Positions 29,350 through 38,672 of a DNA stretch of 64,000 nt are shown here, one piece after another. The number at the start of each line of letters is the position of its first letter. Position 1 is the stretch's first letter. This stretch comes from Limimonas halophila. Lineage in GTDB: Bacteria > Pseudomonadota > Alphaproteobacteria > Kiloniellales > Rhodovibrionaceae. The stretch lies in the NCBI RefSeq assembly GCF_900100655.1, contig NZ_FNCE01000002.1, positions 434,001-498,000 of the forward strand, read 5' to 3'. A program made the translations under genes and the position numbers. The notes below the pieces were generated by a model. That model was not told the origin of the DNA. It worked only from the letters and a program-made list of their open reading frames with translations, and made no database searches.

Positions 29350-29691
29350 ATGCGTGGGGCTCGCAAGCGCGCCCAACACATCCGCCAACGGCCAACTGAA
29401 GCCGAATGGCGATTGTGGTCACGATTGCGTCGGCGCCGGATCATGGGCGTAAAGTTTCGCCGTCAGCACGCGATCGGCCCCTATGTGGTCGATTTCGTAT
29501 GCATGGCCCATCGGCTGATCGTGGAAGTCGATGGCGGCCAGCACGCGTTGCGACACGAACAGGACACCGCTCGGACAAGGTATCTGGAGGACCGCGGCTT
29601 TACCGTCGTGCGGTTCTGGAACCACGACGTGCTGCGCGATACGGATGCTGTTGTCGCTGCCATCCGCGACCATCTGATGTGTCGCACCTGA
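29350..29691 (+). CDS. DUF559 protein (Vsr-like endonuclease fold)
   Basis: A 113-aa protein of the DUF559 family, related in fold to the very-short-patch repair and type II restriction nucleases. Core residues are seen in VKFRRQHAIGPYVVDFVC and LIVEVDGGQHA (candidate catalytic D, E and D), and the end FTVVRFWNHDVLRD is typical. Role is unknown; family members are frequent solitary genes. The basic N-terminus and flanking palindromes on both sides suggest a small mobile or DNA-processing module (inference). Confidence 0.85.
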   Translation: MRGARKRAQHIRQRPTEAEWRLWSRLRRRRIMGVKFRRQHAIGPYVVDFVCMAHRLIVEVDGGQHALRHEQDTARTRYLEDRGFTVVRFWNHDVLRDTDAVVAAIRDHLMCRT

Positions 29692-29704
29692 TACGGACGC
29701 TCAT

Positions 29705-29805
29705 TGAGCGGAACCTACGACAAGTCGAGGATGTACCAGCGGAGTCTCGCCAGGGTCCTTTCTCCTTTCAGGAGAAAGACAGAATGAGGCCATGAGTTCC
29801 GCTCA
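29705..29805 (-). repeat. Inverted-repeat element, right copy, within a larger stem-loop
   Basis: The complement of 29732-29797 matches 24806-24872 (core 29752-29794). Inside is the hairpin CTTTCTCC/GGAGAAAG (29758-29778). It is framed by a second inverted repeat, TGAGCGGAAC (29705-29714) and GTTCCGCTCA (29796-29805), which the left copy lacks. It starts 13 nt after the DUF559 stop. Confidence 0.8.
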
Positions 29806-29870
29806 TTGCGCATGCGTATGAGCGGCTCGCCCAAGCAGGCAACCCCCTCCCGGGCGCCTCTCGGCGCGCG

Positions 29871-29899
29871 ACCTCCCCCTTCATGATGAAGGGGGAGGT
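29871..29899. repeat. Perfect palindrome 180 nt after the DUF559 gene
   Basis: ACCTCCCCCTTCA and TGAAGGGGGAGGT form a perfect 13-bp stem with a TGA loop. Same outer arms as 29181-29210. Together with 29705-29805 it fills most of the 313-base gap 29692-30004, which has no gene. Confidence 0.75.
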
Positions 29900-30004
29900 T
29901 GGCGAAAGTGGATTCTGTCCATCCATATCAGACGAGTCCGAGAGTCACCCGAAGGGCCGCCCCAGCGGATTGACGGCACGGACGCGCTGCCTACCATCGC
30001 GTGC

Positions 30005-31153
30005 ATGCCGCTTCGCCCGCCCGCCAACCGCGACGAGCTGCGCGCCTGGCTGCGCCTGATCCGCAGCGAGAACGTCGGCCCCGTCACCTTCCGCGACCTC
30101 CTCACCCGCTTCGGCGACGCCCAGGCGGCGCTGGACGCCCTGCCCGAGCTGGCCAAGCGCGGCGGCAGCAAACGCGCCATCAAGGTGGGCTCCAAGGCCG
30201 CCGCCGAGCGCGAACTGGCGGCCCTGCACGAGCTGGGCGCGGACATCCTGCCGCTCGGCAGCGCGGCCTACCCGGCGCGCCTCGCCGCCGTCCCCGACGC
30301 GCCGCCGCTCTTGTTCGCGCGCGGCAACACTCAGCTTTTGGAGCGGCCCGCGGTGGCGATGGTGGGCGCGCGCAACGCCTCCGCCAACGGGCGCAAGCAG
30401 GCGCGCGAGATCGCCGGGGAGCTGGCACGCCAGGGCATGCTCGTGGTTTCGGGGCTGGCGCGCGGGATCGACGCGGCGGCCCACACCGGCAGCCTCGCCG
30501 ACGGCACGGCCGCGGTGCTCGCGGGCGGGCTGGACGTCATCTACCCGCCGGAGCACGACGAGCTTTACGCCGAGATCGGCGAGCGCGGCCTGTTGCTGGC
30601 GGAGAACGCGCCGGGCGTGCAGCCGCAGCACCGCCATTTCCCCCGGCGCAACCGCCTGATCTCCGGCATCGCCGTGGGCACCGTCGTGGTCGAGGCCTCG
30701 CCCAAGTCCGGCTCCCTCATCACCGCGCGCTTCGCCGGGGAACAGGGGCGCGAGGTCATGGCCGTGCCCGGCAGCCCGGCGGACGGCCGCGCCCGCGGCT
30801 GCAACCGCCTGCTCAAGCAGGGCGCCGCGCTGGTGGAAAACGCCCGCGACGTGCTGGACGCGCTGGCCGACGATCTGCGCCGCGAACCCGAGGAGCCGGA
30901 GCCCATGGCCTACGCCACCGGCAGCGCCCTGCCCGACGCCCTCGACGCCGAAGACCTGGAATCCGCGCGCGCCGCCGTGCTGGAACTGCTGGGTGCCACG
31001 CCGGTCGCGGTTGACGACCTGATCCGGGAGTGCCAATTGTCGCCGCCAGTCGTGGCGACTGCGATCCTCGAACTGGAGCTTGCCGGGCGCTGCCAGCGGC
31101 ACCCCGGCAACCGCGTCGCCCTTTACCAGGAGGACGCATCCCGGACGCCCTGA
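30005..31153 (+). CDS. dprA: DNA-processing protein DprA (Smf)
   Basis: A 382-aa protein that loads RecA on incoming single-stranded DNA during transformation. The Rossmann-like core has AMVGARNASANGRKQ (about residues 116-130), VVSGLARGIDAAAH and AAVLAGGLDVIYPP. The C-terminal 60 residues form a winged-helix domain (TPVAVDDLIRECQLSP), common in alphaproteobacterial DprA. It precedes topA by 40 nt, a conserved neighbourhood. Confidence 0.95.
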   Translation: MPLRPPANRDELRAWLRLIRSENVGPVTFRDLLTRFGDAQAALDALPELAKRGGSKRAIKVGSKAAAERELAALHELGADILPLGSAAYPARLAAVPDAPPLLFARGNTQLLERPAVAMVGARNASANGRKQAREIAGELARQGMLVVSGLARGIDAAAHTGSLADGTAAVLAGGLDVIYPPEHDELYAEIGERGLLLAENAPGVQPQHRHFPRRNRLISGIAVGTVVVEASPKSGSLITARFAGEQGREVMAVPGSPADGRARGCNRLLKQGAALVENARDVLDALADDLRREPEEPEPMAYATGSALPDALDAEDLESARAAVLELLGATPVAVDDLIRECQLSPPVVATAILELELAGRCQRHPGNRVALYQEDASRTP

Positions 31154-31193
31154 TCCGCCCCGGGTTGTGCGGGGCGAGAGAGTTGGTTCGCGC

Positions 31194-33857
31194 ATGAACG
31201 TCGTCGTTGTCGAGTCCCCGGCCAAGGCCAAGACGATCAACAAATACCTGGGCGACGCCTACACGGTCCTCGCCTCCTACGGCCACGTCCGCGATCTCCC
31301 GTCCAAGGACGGCTCCGTCCGCCCCGACGAGGACTTCGCCATGGAGTGGGAGGTCGACAGCAAGGCCGACAAGCGCATCAAGGAGATCGCGCAGGCGGTG
31401 AAGCAGGCCGACGCCCTCTACCTGGCGACGGACCCGGACCGCGAGGGCGAAGCGATCTCCTGGCACATCCTGGAGGAGCTGCGGCGCCGGCGCGCCCTCA
31501 AGGGCGTGGACGTCAAGCGCGTCGCCTTCAACGCCATCACCAAGGACGCCATCCAGAGCGCCTTCCGGGAGCCGCGCGACCTCAACCAGGAGCTGATCGA
31601 CGCCTACCTGGCCCGGCGTGCGCTGGACTATCTGGTCGGCTTCACGCTCTCCCCCGTGCTGTGGCGCAAGCTGCCGGGCAGCAAGTCGGCGGGGCGCGTG
31701 CAATCGGTGGCGCTGCGGCTGATCTGCGAGCGCGAAGCCGAGATCGAGGCCTTCAGGCCGCAGGAGTACTGGTCGATCACGGCCAGCCTGCTCAACACGG
31801 CGGAAGAGCCCTTTACCGCGCGGCTCACGCACCTGGACGGCGAAAAGCTCGGCAAGTTCGCGCTGCCCGACGAAACCTCGGCGACGCGCGCCAAGGAGCG
31901 CCTGGAAGCCGCCAGCCGCTTCGCCGTCGAGAGCATCGAGCGCAAGCAGACGCGCCGCAACCCGCAGGCGCCCTTCGCCACCTCGACGCTGCAGCAGGAA
32001 GCCTCGCGCAAGCTCGGCTTCAGCGCCACGCGCACGATGCGCGTCGCGCAGCGGCTCTACGAGGGCGTGGACATCGGCGGCACGACCGTCGGCCTCATCA
32101 CCTACATGCGCACCGACGGCGTGCAGATGGCGCAGGAGGCCCTGGACTCCACGCGCGAGCTGATCGGCGCCCGCTTCGGCGGCGACTACCTGCCGGCCAA
32201 GGCGCGCCAGTACGCCACCAAGGCCAAGAACGCCCAGGAGGCCCACGAGGCCATCCGGCCCACCGACCTCTTCCGCACGCCGGAGGACATCGGCGGCTAC
32301 CTGGACGACGAGGGGCGCAAGCTCTACGAGCTGGTCTGGACGCGCACGGTCGCCAGCCAGATGACCAGCGCGGTCTTCAACCAGGTCACCGCCGAGATCG
32401 CTGTCGACGACCGCATGGCGACGCTGCGCGCCACGGGCCAGACGCTCGCCTTCGCCGGTTTCCTGAAGCTCTACCGCGAGGGCCGCGACGACGACAGCGA
32501 GAGCGACGAGACCAAGCGCCTGCCCGAGCTGAGCGAGGGCGAGCGCGTCGCGCGCGAGGCCATCACGCCCGAGCAGCACTGGACCCAGCCGCCGCCGCGC
32601 TACACCGAGGCGACGCTGGTGCGCAAGCTGGAGGAGCTGGGCATCGGCCGCCCCTCCACCTACGCGCAGATCCTCCAGGTGCTGCAGGACCGCGACTACG
32701 TGCGCCTGGAGAAGAAGCGCTTCGTCCCCGAGGACCGCGGGCGCCTCGTCACGGCCTTTCTCACCAGCTTCTTCGACCGCTACGTGGAGTACGACTTCAC
32801 GGCGAAGCTGGAGGACCAGCTCGACGAGATCTCCGGCGGGCGCGCGGACTGGAAGCAGGTGCTGCGCGACTTCTGGCAGCAGTTCCACGAGGAGGTGGAG
32901 CGCACCAAGGGCCTGCGCATGGCCGACGTGGTCGAGGCCCTGGACGCGGAGTTGGGACCGCACTTCTTCCAGCCGGACCCCGAGAACCCGGACGCCGACC
33001 CGCGCGAGTGCCCGCGCTGCGGCGGCCGGCTGGGGCTGAAGATCGGCAAGATGGGCGGCTTCATCGGGTGCGCCAACTACCCGGACTGCACCTATACGCG
33101 CCCGCTCATCGCCTCACAGGCCGGGGACGCCGCCGCCAGCACGGACAACGGGCCGCGCGAATTGGGCAAGCATCCGGAAAGCGGCGACGCGGTGACGCTG
33201 CGCACCGGCCCCTACGGGATGTACATCCAGGAGGGCGAGGCCCAGAACGGCCAGAAGCCGCGGCGCGTGTCGCTGCCCAAGGGCTACGACCCGGCCTCGC
33301 TGGACCTGCACACGGCCGTCGAGCTGCTGCGCCTGCCGCGCACGATCACGCAGCACCCCGAGGACGGGAACGACGTGGTCGCGGGCATCGGGCGCTATGG
33401 CCCCTACGTGCGTCACAACCGCACCTACGTCTCGCTGACCGCCGACGACGACGTCCTGACGATCGGCGAAAACCGGGCGATGGCGCTCTTGGCCGAGGGC
33501 AACAAGAAGGGCAAGCGCGCCAGCAATCAGACGGTGCTCGGCGAGCATCCAAGCGACGGCAAGCAGATCACGGCGGGCTCCGGGCGCTACGGACCCTATG
33601 TGAAGCACGGCCGCACCTTCGCCTCGCTGCCCGAGGGCGAGAGCCTGGAGACGATCACGCTCGACAAGGCGGTGGAGCTGGTGAACGCCCAGGCGGAGAA
33701 GAAGGGCACCAAGTCGGGCGGTAAAAAGGCCAGCTCGGGCGGCACCGCGAAAAGCGGCGCCAAGCAATCGAAAAGCTCCGGCGGCAATGCCAAAAAATCC
33801 GGCTCGAAGAAGGCCGCCCCCGCCGCCGACGACGGCGGCGCCTCGTCACAAGGCTAA
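31194..33857 (+). CDS. topA: DNA topoisomerase I
   Basis: An 887-aa type IA topoisomerase. The Toprim domain begins VVVESPAKAKTINKYLG with DPDREGEAISWH near residue 80; the active-site tyrosine is in YMRTDG (about 304). One Cys4 zinc motif (CPRCGGRLGLK and CANYPDC) lies near residue 607, followed by C-terminal repeats that keep the G-x-YGPY pattern. The last 60 residues are a low-complexity Lys/Ser/Gly tail, a likely non-specific nucleic-acid binding extension. Start at the ATG at 31194, right before the Toprim strand. Confidence 0.97.
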   Translation: MNVVVVESPAKAKTINKYLGDAYTVLASYGHVRDLPSKDGSVRPDEDFAMEWEVDSKADKRIKEIAQAVKQADALYLATDPDREGEAISWHILEELRRRRALKGVDVKRVAFNAITKDAIQSAFREPRDLNQELIDAYLARRALDYLVGFTLSPVLWRKLPGSKSAGRVQSVALRLICEREAEIEAFRPQEYWSITASLLNTAEEPFTARLTHLDGEKLGKFALPDETSATRAKERLEAASRFAVESIERKQTRRNPQAPFATSTLQQEASRKLGFSATRTMRVAQRLYEGVDIGGTTVGLITYMRTDGVQMAQEALDSTRELIGARFGGDYLPAKARQYATKAKNAQEAHEAIRPTDLFRTPEDIGGYLDDEGRKLYELVWTRTVASQMTSAVFNQVTAEIAVDDRMATLRATGQTLAFAGFLKLYREGRDDDSESDETKRLPELSEGERVAREAITPEQHWTQPPPRYTEATLVRKLEELGIGRPSTYAQILQVLQDRDYVRLEKKRFVPEDRGRLVTAFLTSFFDRYVEYDFTAKLEDQLDEISGGRADWKQVLRDFWQQFHEEVERTKGLRMADVVEALDAELGPHFFQPDPENPDADPRECPRCGGRLGLKIGKMGGFIGCANYPDCTYTRPLIASQAGDAAASTDNGPRELGKHPESGDAVTLRTGPYGMYIQEGEAQNGQKPRRVSLPKGYDPASLDLHTAVELLRLPRTITQHPEDGNDVVAGIGRYGPYVRHNRTYVSLTADDDVLTIGENRAMALLAEGNKKGKRASNQTVLGEHPSDGKQITAGSGRYGPYVKHGRTFASLPEGESLETITLDKAVELVNAQAEKKGTKSGGKKASSGGTAKSGAKQSKSSGGNAKKSGSKKAAPAADDGGASSQG

Positions 33858-33863
33858 GCGACC

Positions 33864-36233
33864 ATGGCCAAGCCCAAGGGCAACCCGGCGGGCGAGGTTC
33901 CCTCGCGCGAGCAGTTGCTGCAGTACATCACCGAGGCCGGCGCGCCCGTCAAAAAGCGCGACATCGCCAACCACTTCGGCCTCAAGGGCGCGCAGCGCGA
34001 GACGCTCAAGGACATGCTGGCGGACCTCGAGGACGCCGGCGAGATCGAGCGCGGCGAGAAGCGCAGCTACCGGCCCGTGGGCGCCCTGCCCGAGGTGATG
34101 GTACTGGAGGTCTCCGGCCGCGACCCGGACGGCGAGCTGCTGGCCGACCCGGTGAACTGGGACACGGACCGCGAGCCGCCGGCGATCTACGTCTCCCCCG
34201 ACCGCCAGGGCGAGCCCACGATCCAGCCCGGCATGCGCGTGCTGGCGCGCATGAAGCGGGAGGAAGCGGGCAGCTACGTCGCCACGCTGATCCGCGTGCT
34301 GGCGGGCGCGCCCAAGAAGGTGCTCGGCATCTACGAAAAGTCGGGCAAGCAGGGCCGCCTGCGCCCCACGGACAAGCGCGTGAAGCAGGAATACATCCTG
34401 CGCGACGCGGATGCGGGCGACGCCGAGCCCGGCGAGTTCCTGCTGTGCGAAGTAAAGCCGCACCACCGCCGCGCGCCGCTGCGCGAAGCCCGCGTCGTGG
34501 AGCGCCTGGGCGACGCCACCTCCCCCAAGGCGATCAGCCTGATCGCCATCCACGAAAACGACATCCCCGCCGACTTTCCGGATCAGGCGATCGCGGAAGC
34601 CGAATCCGCCGCTCCGGTCACGGCCGAGGGGCGCGAGGATCTGCGCGACATCCCGCTGGTGACGATCGACGGCGCGGACGCCAAGGACTTCGACGACGCC
34701 GTGCGCGCCGTGCCGGACGACGATCCGGACAACCCCGGCGGCTACCGCATCATGGTCGCGATCGCGGACGTGGCGCACTACGTCCGCCCCGGCAGCCAGC
34801 TCGACCGCACGGCGTGGCATCGCGGCAACTCGGTCTACTTCCCCGACCGCGTGGTGCCCATGCTGCCGGAGGGGCTGTCCAACGGCTGGTGTTCGCTGCG
34901 CCCGGGCGAGGACCGCGGCTGTCTGGCGACGGAAATCCGCATCGACCGCAACGGCAAGGCCCTGGAGCACCGCTTCACGCGCGGGCTGATGCGCTCGGCC
35001 GCGCGGCTGACCTACGAGCAGGTGCAGGCGGCCCACGACGGGACGCCCGACGAGACGACCGGCCCGCTGCTCGACGACGTCATCGAGCCGCTTTACGGCG
35101 CGCTCGACGCCCTGCTGCGCGCCCGCGCCAACCGCGGCACGCTCGACATCGACGTGGCGGAAAAGCAGGTGGTCGTGAACGAGCGCGGCGAGGTCACGGC
35201 CATCGAACCGCGCGCGCGGCTGGATTCTCACCGCCTGATCGAGGAGTTCATGATCGCCGCCAACGTGGCGGCGGCGGAAACCCTGGAAAAGCGCGAACAG
35301 CCGTGCATGTACCGCGTGCACGAGCCGCCGGACCCGGACAAGATCGAGTCGCTGCGCCAGACGCTCAACACCTTCGACGTCGACATCGCGCCCGATCAGG
35401 CCGGGCACCCCAGCGCCTTCAAGCGCGTCCTGGAACAGGTGCAGGACCGCCCCGAAGCGCCCATGATCAACCAGCTGGTGCTGCGCTGCCAGAGCCAGGC
35501 ATACTACAGCCCGCACAACCTTGGGCACTTCGGGCTGGCGCTGGACCGCTACGCCCACTTCACCTCGCCCATCCGCCGCTACAGCGACCTGCTCGTGCAC
35601 CGCGCGCTCATCGACGGGCTCAAGCTCGGCGGCGGGGGGCTCGCGGGGCACGCCGGCGAGTCCTTCGAGGAGACGGGCGAGCACATCTCCTTCACCGAGC
35701 GCCGCGCCCAGCAGGCCGAGTTCGACGCCATCGACCGCTTCACCGCCGCCTATCTGCGCGACCGCGTGGGCGGGGAGTTCCAGGGGCGGATCACGGGCGT
35801 CACCCACTTCGGGCTGTTCGTGATGCTGCACGAAACGGGCGCCGACGGCTTGGTGCCCATCGCCACGCTGCCCGACGACTTCTACCAGCACGACCCGCAG
35901 CGCCACTGCCTGGTCGGCAAGCGCTGGGGCCGCGTCTACCGCCTGGGCGACGGCGTGCGCGTGCGCCTCAGCGAGGCCGACGCCACCACCGGCGGGCTCG
36001 TGCTGGAGGTGCTGGAGGTCACCGAACCGGCCGGCGAGACGCACGAGCCGCAGGTCGGCGAGCGCGGCGGCCCGCACAAGGGCAAGCAGCGCAAGGCCGC
36101 CCGCGGCACGGCCACGGCACGCCAAGCCGAGCAGACCAAGAAGCGGTCCCAGAAGAAGGTCAAAACCTCCAAGACCGGCGGCTCGGGCAAGAGCAAGGGC
36201 ACCGGCAAGCCGCCCAAGAAGCGCAAGGGCTAG
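33864..36233 (+). CDS. rnr: Ribonuclease R
   Basis: A 789-aa RNB-family 3'-5' exoribonuclease. An N-terminal winged helix (residues 12-70) and cold-shock domains precede the RNB domain, whose metal-binding aspartates lie in LVTIDGADAKDFDDAV (about 268-283). HFTSPIRRYSDLLVHRAL (about 567-584) and a C-terminal S1 domain (FQGRITGVTHFGLFV) follow. A Lys-rich tail ends the protein. Starts 6 nt after topA, so the two are one unit. Confidence 0.97.
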   Translation: MAKPKGNPAGEVPSREQLLQYITEAGAPVKKRDIANHFGLKGAQRETLKDMLADLEDAGEIERGEKRSYRPVGALPEVMVLEVSGRDPDGELLADPVNWDTDREPPAIYVSPDRQGEPTIQPGMRVLARMKREEAGSYVATLIRVLAGAPKKVLGIYEKSGKQGRLRPTDKRVKQEYILRDADAGDAEPGEFLLCEVKPHHRRAPLREARVVERLGDATSPKAISLIAIHENDIPADFPDQAIAEAESAAPVTAEGREDLRDIPLVTIDGADAKDFDDAVRAVPDDDPDNPGGYRIMVAIADVAHYVRPGSQLDRTAWHRGNSVYFPDRVVPMLPEGLSNGWCSLRPGEDRGCLATEIRIDRNGKALEHRFTRGLMRSAARLTYEQVQAAHDGTPDETTGPLLDDVIEPLYGALDALLRARANRGTLDIDVAEKQVVVNERGEVTAIEPRARLDSHRLIEEFMIAANVAAAETLEKREQPCMYRVHEPPDPDKIESLRQTLNTFDVDIAPDQAGHPSAFKRVLEQVQDRPEAPMINQLVLRCQSQAYYSPHNLGHFGLALDRYAHFTSPIRRYSDLLVHRALIDGLKLGGGGLAGHAGESFEETGEHISFTERRAQQAEFDAIDRFTAAYLRDRVGGEFQGRITGVTHFGLFVMLHETGADGLVPIATLPDDFYQHDPQRHCLVGKRWGRVYRLGDGVRVRLSEADATTGGLVLEVLEVTEPAGETHEPQVGERGGPHKGKQRKAARGTATARQAEQTKKRSQKKVKTSKTGGSGKSKGTGKPPKKRKG

Positions 36234-36294
36234 GCGACAGCCGATCACGGCGTCGTGGCCCCGGGTGTTCAATTGGCCCCGCCATCAAGAAGAT

Positions 36295-36345
36295 CGGGTG
36301 TTTTTCCGCCTGGTTTGCGACCACGCCCTCTTGGAAAGTCCCCGC
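36295..36345 (+). repeat. Dispersed element, copy B (3' of rnr)
   Basis: The core 36311-36342 matches copy A (18941-18972, complement) at 26 of 32 bases and starts 77 nt after the rnr stop on the same strand. The stem seen in copy A is weaker here (TTTTTCC against GGAAAG). In the same frame as copy A it encodes FSAWFATTPSWKVP and stops at 36361. The remaining part of the 281-base gap 36234-36514 shows nothing further that I recognise. Confidence 0.6.
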
Positions 36346-36514
36346 GTCGTCCACCGCCTGAGCGCTTATCGCGCGCTGCGATTCGCACATTCCCTACCCG
36401 GGCCGCGGCTGGGAACACCGCCGCGCCGTGATTCCGTGATCGCCCGCCGGTTCAAAACCGCGGTCGCGCCGCCCGGCCGCCACGATCCTCTGGCGACCCC
36501 GCCCCTCGCCCGTT

Positions 36515-38122
36515 ATGCTTACGCTGATGGAACCCAGGCGCGTTCGGACGGCGTACGCAGCGCGAAGGAAACATCGGTCACGGCCCCGCCGGATGGCCGC
36601 GGTGCCCGCGCTCGCGGCAAGCTTGCTGGTGGCCGGCGGATGCGGACACGCGTCAACGGCCGGGGATGAACCGGCATCGTCGCGGGAGCTCTTCGCCGCG
36701 GCCTACGAGGACATCGAAAGCGTCTACATCAGCGACGTGCCCCTTGGCGAGGTCGTTGTCGCCGGGCTGGACGACGCGCTGCGCGACTCCGGCCACATCC
36801 GGGTCGAGCGTGCCGGCGCCGAGATCGAACTGACCCGCGGCGCCGACACCCTCGCCAGCTTCGACGCACCGGAAACCGAATCGCCCGCCGCTTGGGCGGC
36901 CCTCACGGCCGGGGTGCTGACGGCGAGCGAGGCGCACGCCCCGGACGCGCTCTCGGACTCCCGCGCGCGGCGCCATGGCCGCGTGTTCGCCAGCATTCTC
37001 GACCAGCTCGACCGCTACTCGCGTTATTCAGGCGCGCTGGAAGCGCGCGACAACCGGGCGCGGCGCGACGGTTTCGGTGGCATCGGCGTGCGTACCGACT
37101 CCGGTGATGCGGGGTTGGAGGTGGTGTCCGTCGTCGAGGGCAGCCCCGCCGCCAAGGCCGGCATCGACTCCGGCGCCACCATCCTCGCCGTCAACGGTGA
37201 GCGCGCGACCGGGGCAGCGGCCGAGGCCGCTCTGGAACGGCTGCGCGGGCCGGTCGACGACACCGTGACGATCACCGTTGAGCGCGCCGAGTCCGACCGG
37301 CGCGAAACGCTCCAGCTCGCCCGTGCCTTCGTCGTCCCGCGCACTGTCTCGCTGACCATGCGCGAGGGCGTGGCGCATCTCAAAATCTCGGGCTTCAACC
37401 GCGACACGGCCGAAACCCTGCGCGCCAAGATCCGCCGCGCGGCCGCGGAAACCGGCGACCGGCTGAACGGCTACGTGCTGGATCTGCGCGACAACCCGGG
37501 CGGGCTGCTGGACGAGGCGGTGGACGTCGCCGACCTCTTCCTGCGCGAGGGGCGGATCGTGTCCACGCACGGCCGTCACCCCGACAGCCATCAGTACTTC
37601 GACGCCGGCGGCAGCCACGTCGCCACTGATGCCCCTGTGGTTGTGTTGGTGAACGGCGGCTCGGCCTCGGCCGCGGAAATCGTCGCGGCGGCCCTCCAGG
37701 ACGCCAACCGGGCGCTGGTGGTCGGCACCGCCTCCTACGGGAAAGGCACGATCCAGACCGTCCTGCGGCTGCCCAACGCCGGGGAACTGACGCTTACCTG
37801 GGCGCGCTTCCACGCGCCCTCCGGCTACGCACTGTCCGGGCGCGGGGTGATGCCGGACGTGTGCACCAGCCGCGCTGCCGACGGCGGCGCCGGTGTGATC
37901 CGCACATTGCGCCAGGGCAACCAACCCATTCCGCGCACGGTCGTTCAGCGGCAGGTGCCGCACGACGACGACGCGCGCATCGACGCGCTGCGCTCGCACT
38001 GCCCCGCCCGCTCCGCAAGCCGGGATGCGGACCTCGCCATCGCAGTGAAACTGTTGCAGGATCGCACGCTGTACCGACGCGCCGCCGGGGAACGGCACGC
38101 CCTCTTGGCGCGCAAGCGCTGA
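36515..38122 (+). CDS. S41-family C-terminal processing protease with PDZ domain
   Basis: A 535-aa exported serine protease. The basic N-terminus and hydrophobic stretch end at LLVAGGCGH, a possible lipoprotein cleavage site, so it may be membrane-anchored in the periplasm. A PDZ domain follows (FGGIGVRTDSGDAGLEVVSV, about residues 188-207). The protease core has YVLDLRDNPGGLLDEAV, the catalytic Ser in NGGSASAAEIV and the Lys in SYGKGTIQTV. The start is either the ATG at 36515 or that at 36527; neither has a clear ribosome site. It stands alone between rnr and rpmG. Confidence 0.88.
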   Translation: MLTLMEPRRVRTAYAARRKHRSRPRRMAAVPALAASLLVAGGCGHASTAGDEPASSRELFAAAYEDIESVYISDVPLGEVVVAGLDDALRDSGHIRVERAGAEIELTRGADTLASFDAPETESPAAWAALTAGVLTASEAHAPDALSDSRARRHGRVFASILDQLDRYSRYSGALEARDNRARRDGFGGIGVRTDSGDAGLEVVSVVEGSPAAKAGIDSGATILAVNGERATGAAAEAALERLRGPVDDTVTITVERAESDRRETLQLARAFVVPRTVSLTMREGVAHLKISGFNRDTAETLRAKIRRAAAETGDRLNGYVLDLRDNPGGLLDEAVDVADLFLREGRIVSTHGRHPDSHQYFDAGGSHVATDAPVVVLVNGGSASAAEIVAAALQDANRALVVGTASYGKGTIQTVLRLPNAGELTLTWARFHAPSGYALSGRGVMPDVCTSRAADGGAGVIRTLRQGNQPIPRTVVQRQVPHDDDARIDALRSHCPARSASRDADLAIAVKLLQDRTLYRRAAGERHALLARKR

Positions 38123-38184
38123 GCGTCAGGTCGCGGTCCGGTACATTACGGTCGCTGGATAAATTCCCTGTCGCTGGATGCACG

Positions 38185-38222
38185 CACAAAAACGCGGCCG
38201 GCCGGGCATGGGCCCGGCCGGC
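38185..38222 (-). terminator. Rho-independent terminator, minus strand
   Basis: GCCGGCCGGGC and GCCCGGCCGGC form a perfect 11-bp stem (38197-38207 and 38212-38222). On the minus strand it is followed by CGCGTTTTTGTG, an intrinsic terminator. It is about 280 nt after the rpmG stop, which is far for that gene. For the plus-strand protease gene there is no T tract. Confidence 0.65.
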
Positions 38223-38337
38223 GCGGATCGCGCTCCCGCTGCCAGTGGGATGAGCCGGCGCCGGAAGCGAAGGCCACGCCCCGCGAAAACGGCGGCCCGA
38301 TCACGCGCTGCGTCCGCGGGCGCGGGGATTAGAGCAT

Positions 38338-38420
38338 CGTGCGTGAATTCGTGTCTGCGGGCTGATCCGGAAACTTCGGTATATGGTCCTATTTTTCCAG
38401 TGCGAGCAGATTCACGCACG
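38338..38420. repeat. 11-bp inverted repeat around an AT-rich island
   Basis: CGTGCGTGAAT (38338-38348) is complementary to ATTCACGCACG (38410-38420), separated by 61 nt including GGTATATGG and a run of five T. It could be paired operator half-sites or the base of an RNA stem. Confidence 0.5.
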
Positions 38421-38504
38421 AGCAAGCGGGATCACGCCGGAACGGCCACGGTGGTGTGGGCGTGACAACCTGGATAAGCTGATTCCGCTTTACGGCGATC
38501 TGCT

Positions 38505-38672
38505 CTACTTCATCTTCTGCTCTTTGAAGAGCACGTGCTTCTGCGCCTTGGGATCGTACTTGCGGAACTGCAGCTTTTCCGTCTGCGAGCGCGTGTTCTT
38601 CTTGGCCACGTAGAAGTAGCCGGTGCCAGCGGTGCTCACCAGCTTGATCTGCTGCGTCGTCGGCTTCGCCAT
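38505..38672 (-). CDS. rpmG: 50S ribosomal protein L33
   Basis: A 55-aa basic protein beginning [19 protein letters not shown] and ending in FKEQKMK, the L33 pattern. It contains no cysteine, so it is the zinc-independent (C-minus) form. It lies alone on the minus strand, 138 nt after pleD. Confidence 0.97.
   Translation of the reverse strand: MAKPTTQQIKLVSTAGTGYFYVAKKNTRSQTEKLQFRKYDPKAQKHVLFKEQKMK

Larger units (their letters stand above)
38123..38504. other. Convergent intergenic region with terminator and inverted repeat
   Basis: A 382-base gap between two convergent genes. It holds a strong hairpin (38197-38222), a direct repeat of GTCGCTGGAT (about 38148 and 38170), an AT-rich island (38378-38398) and an 11-bp inverted repeat (38338-38348 and 38410-38420). 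This is more structure than a convergent gap needs; a small RNA is possible but unproven. Confidence 0.4.
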
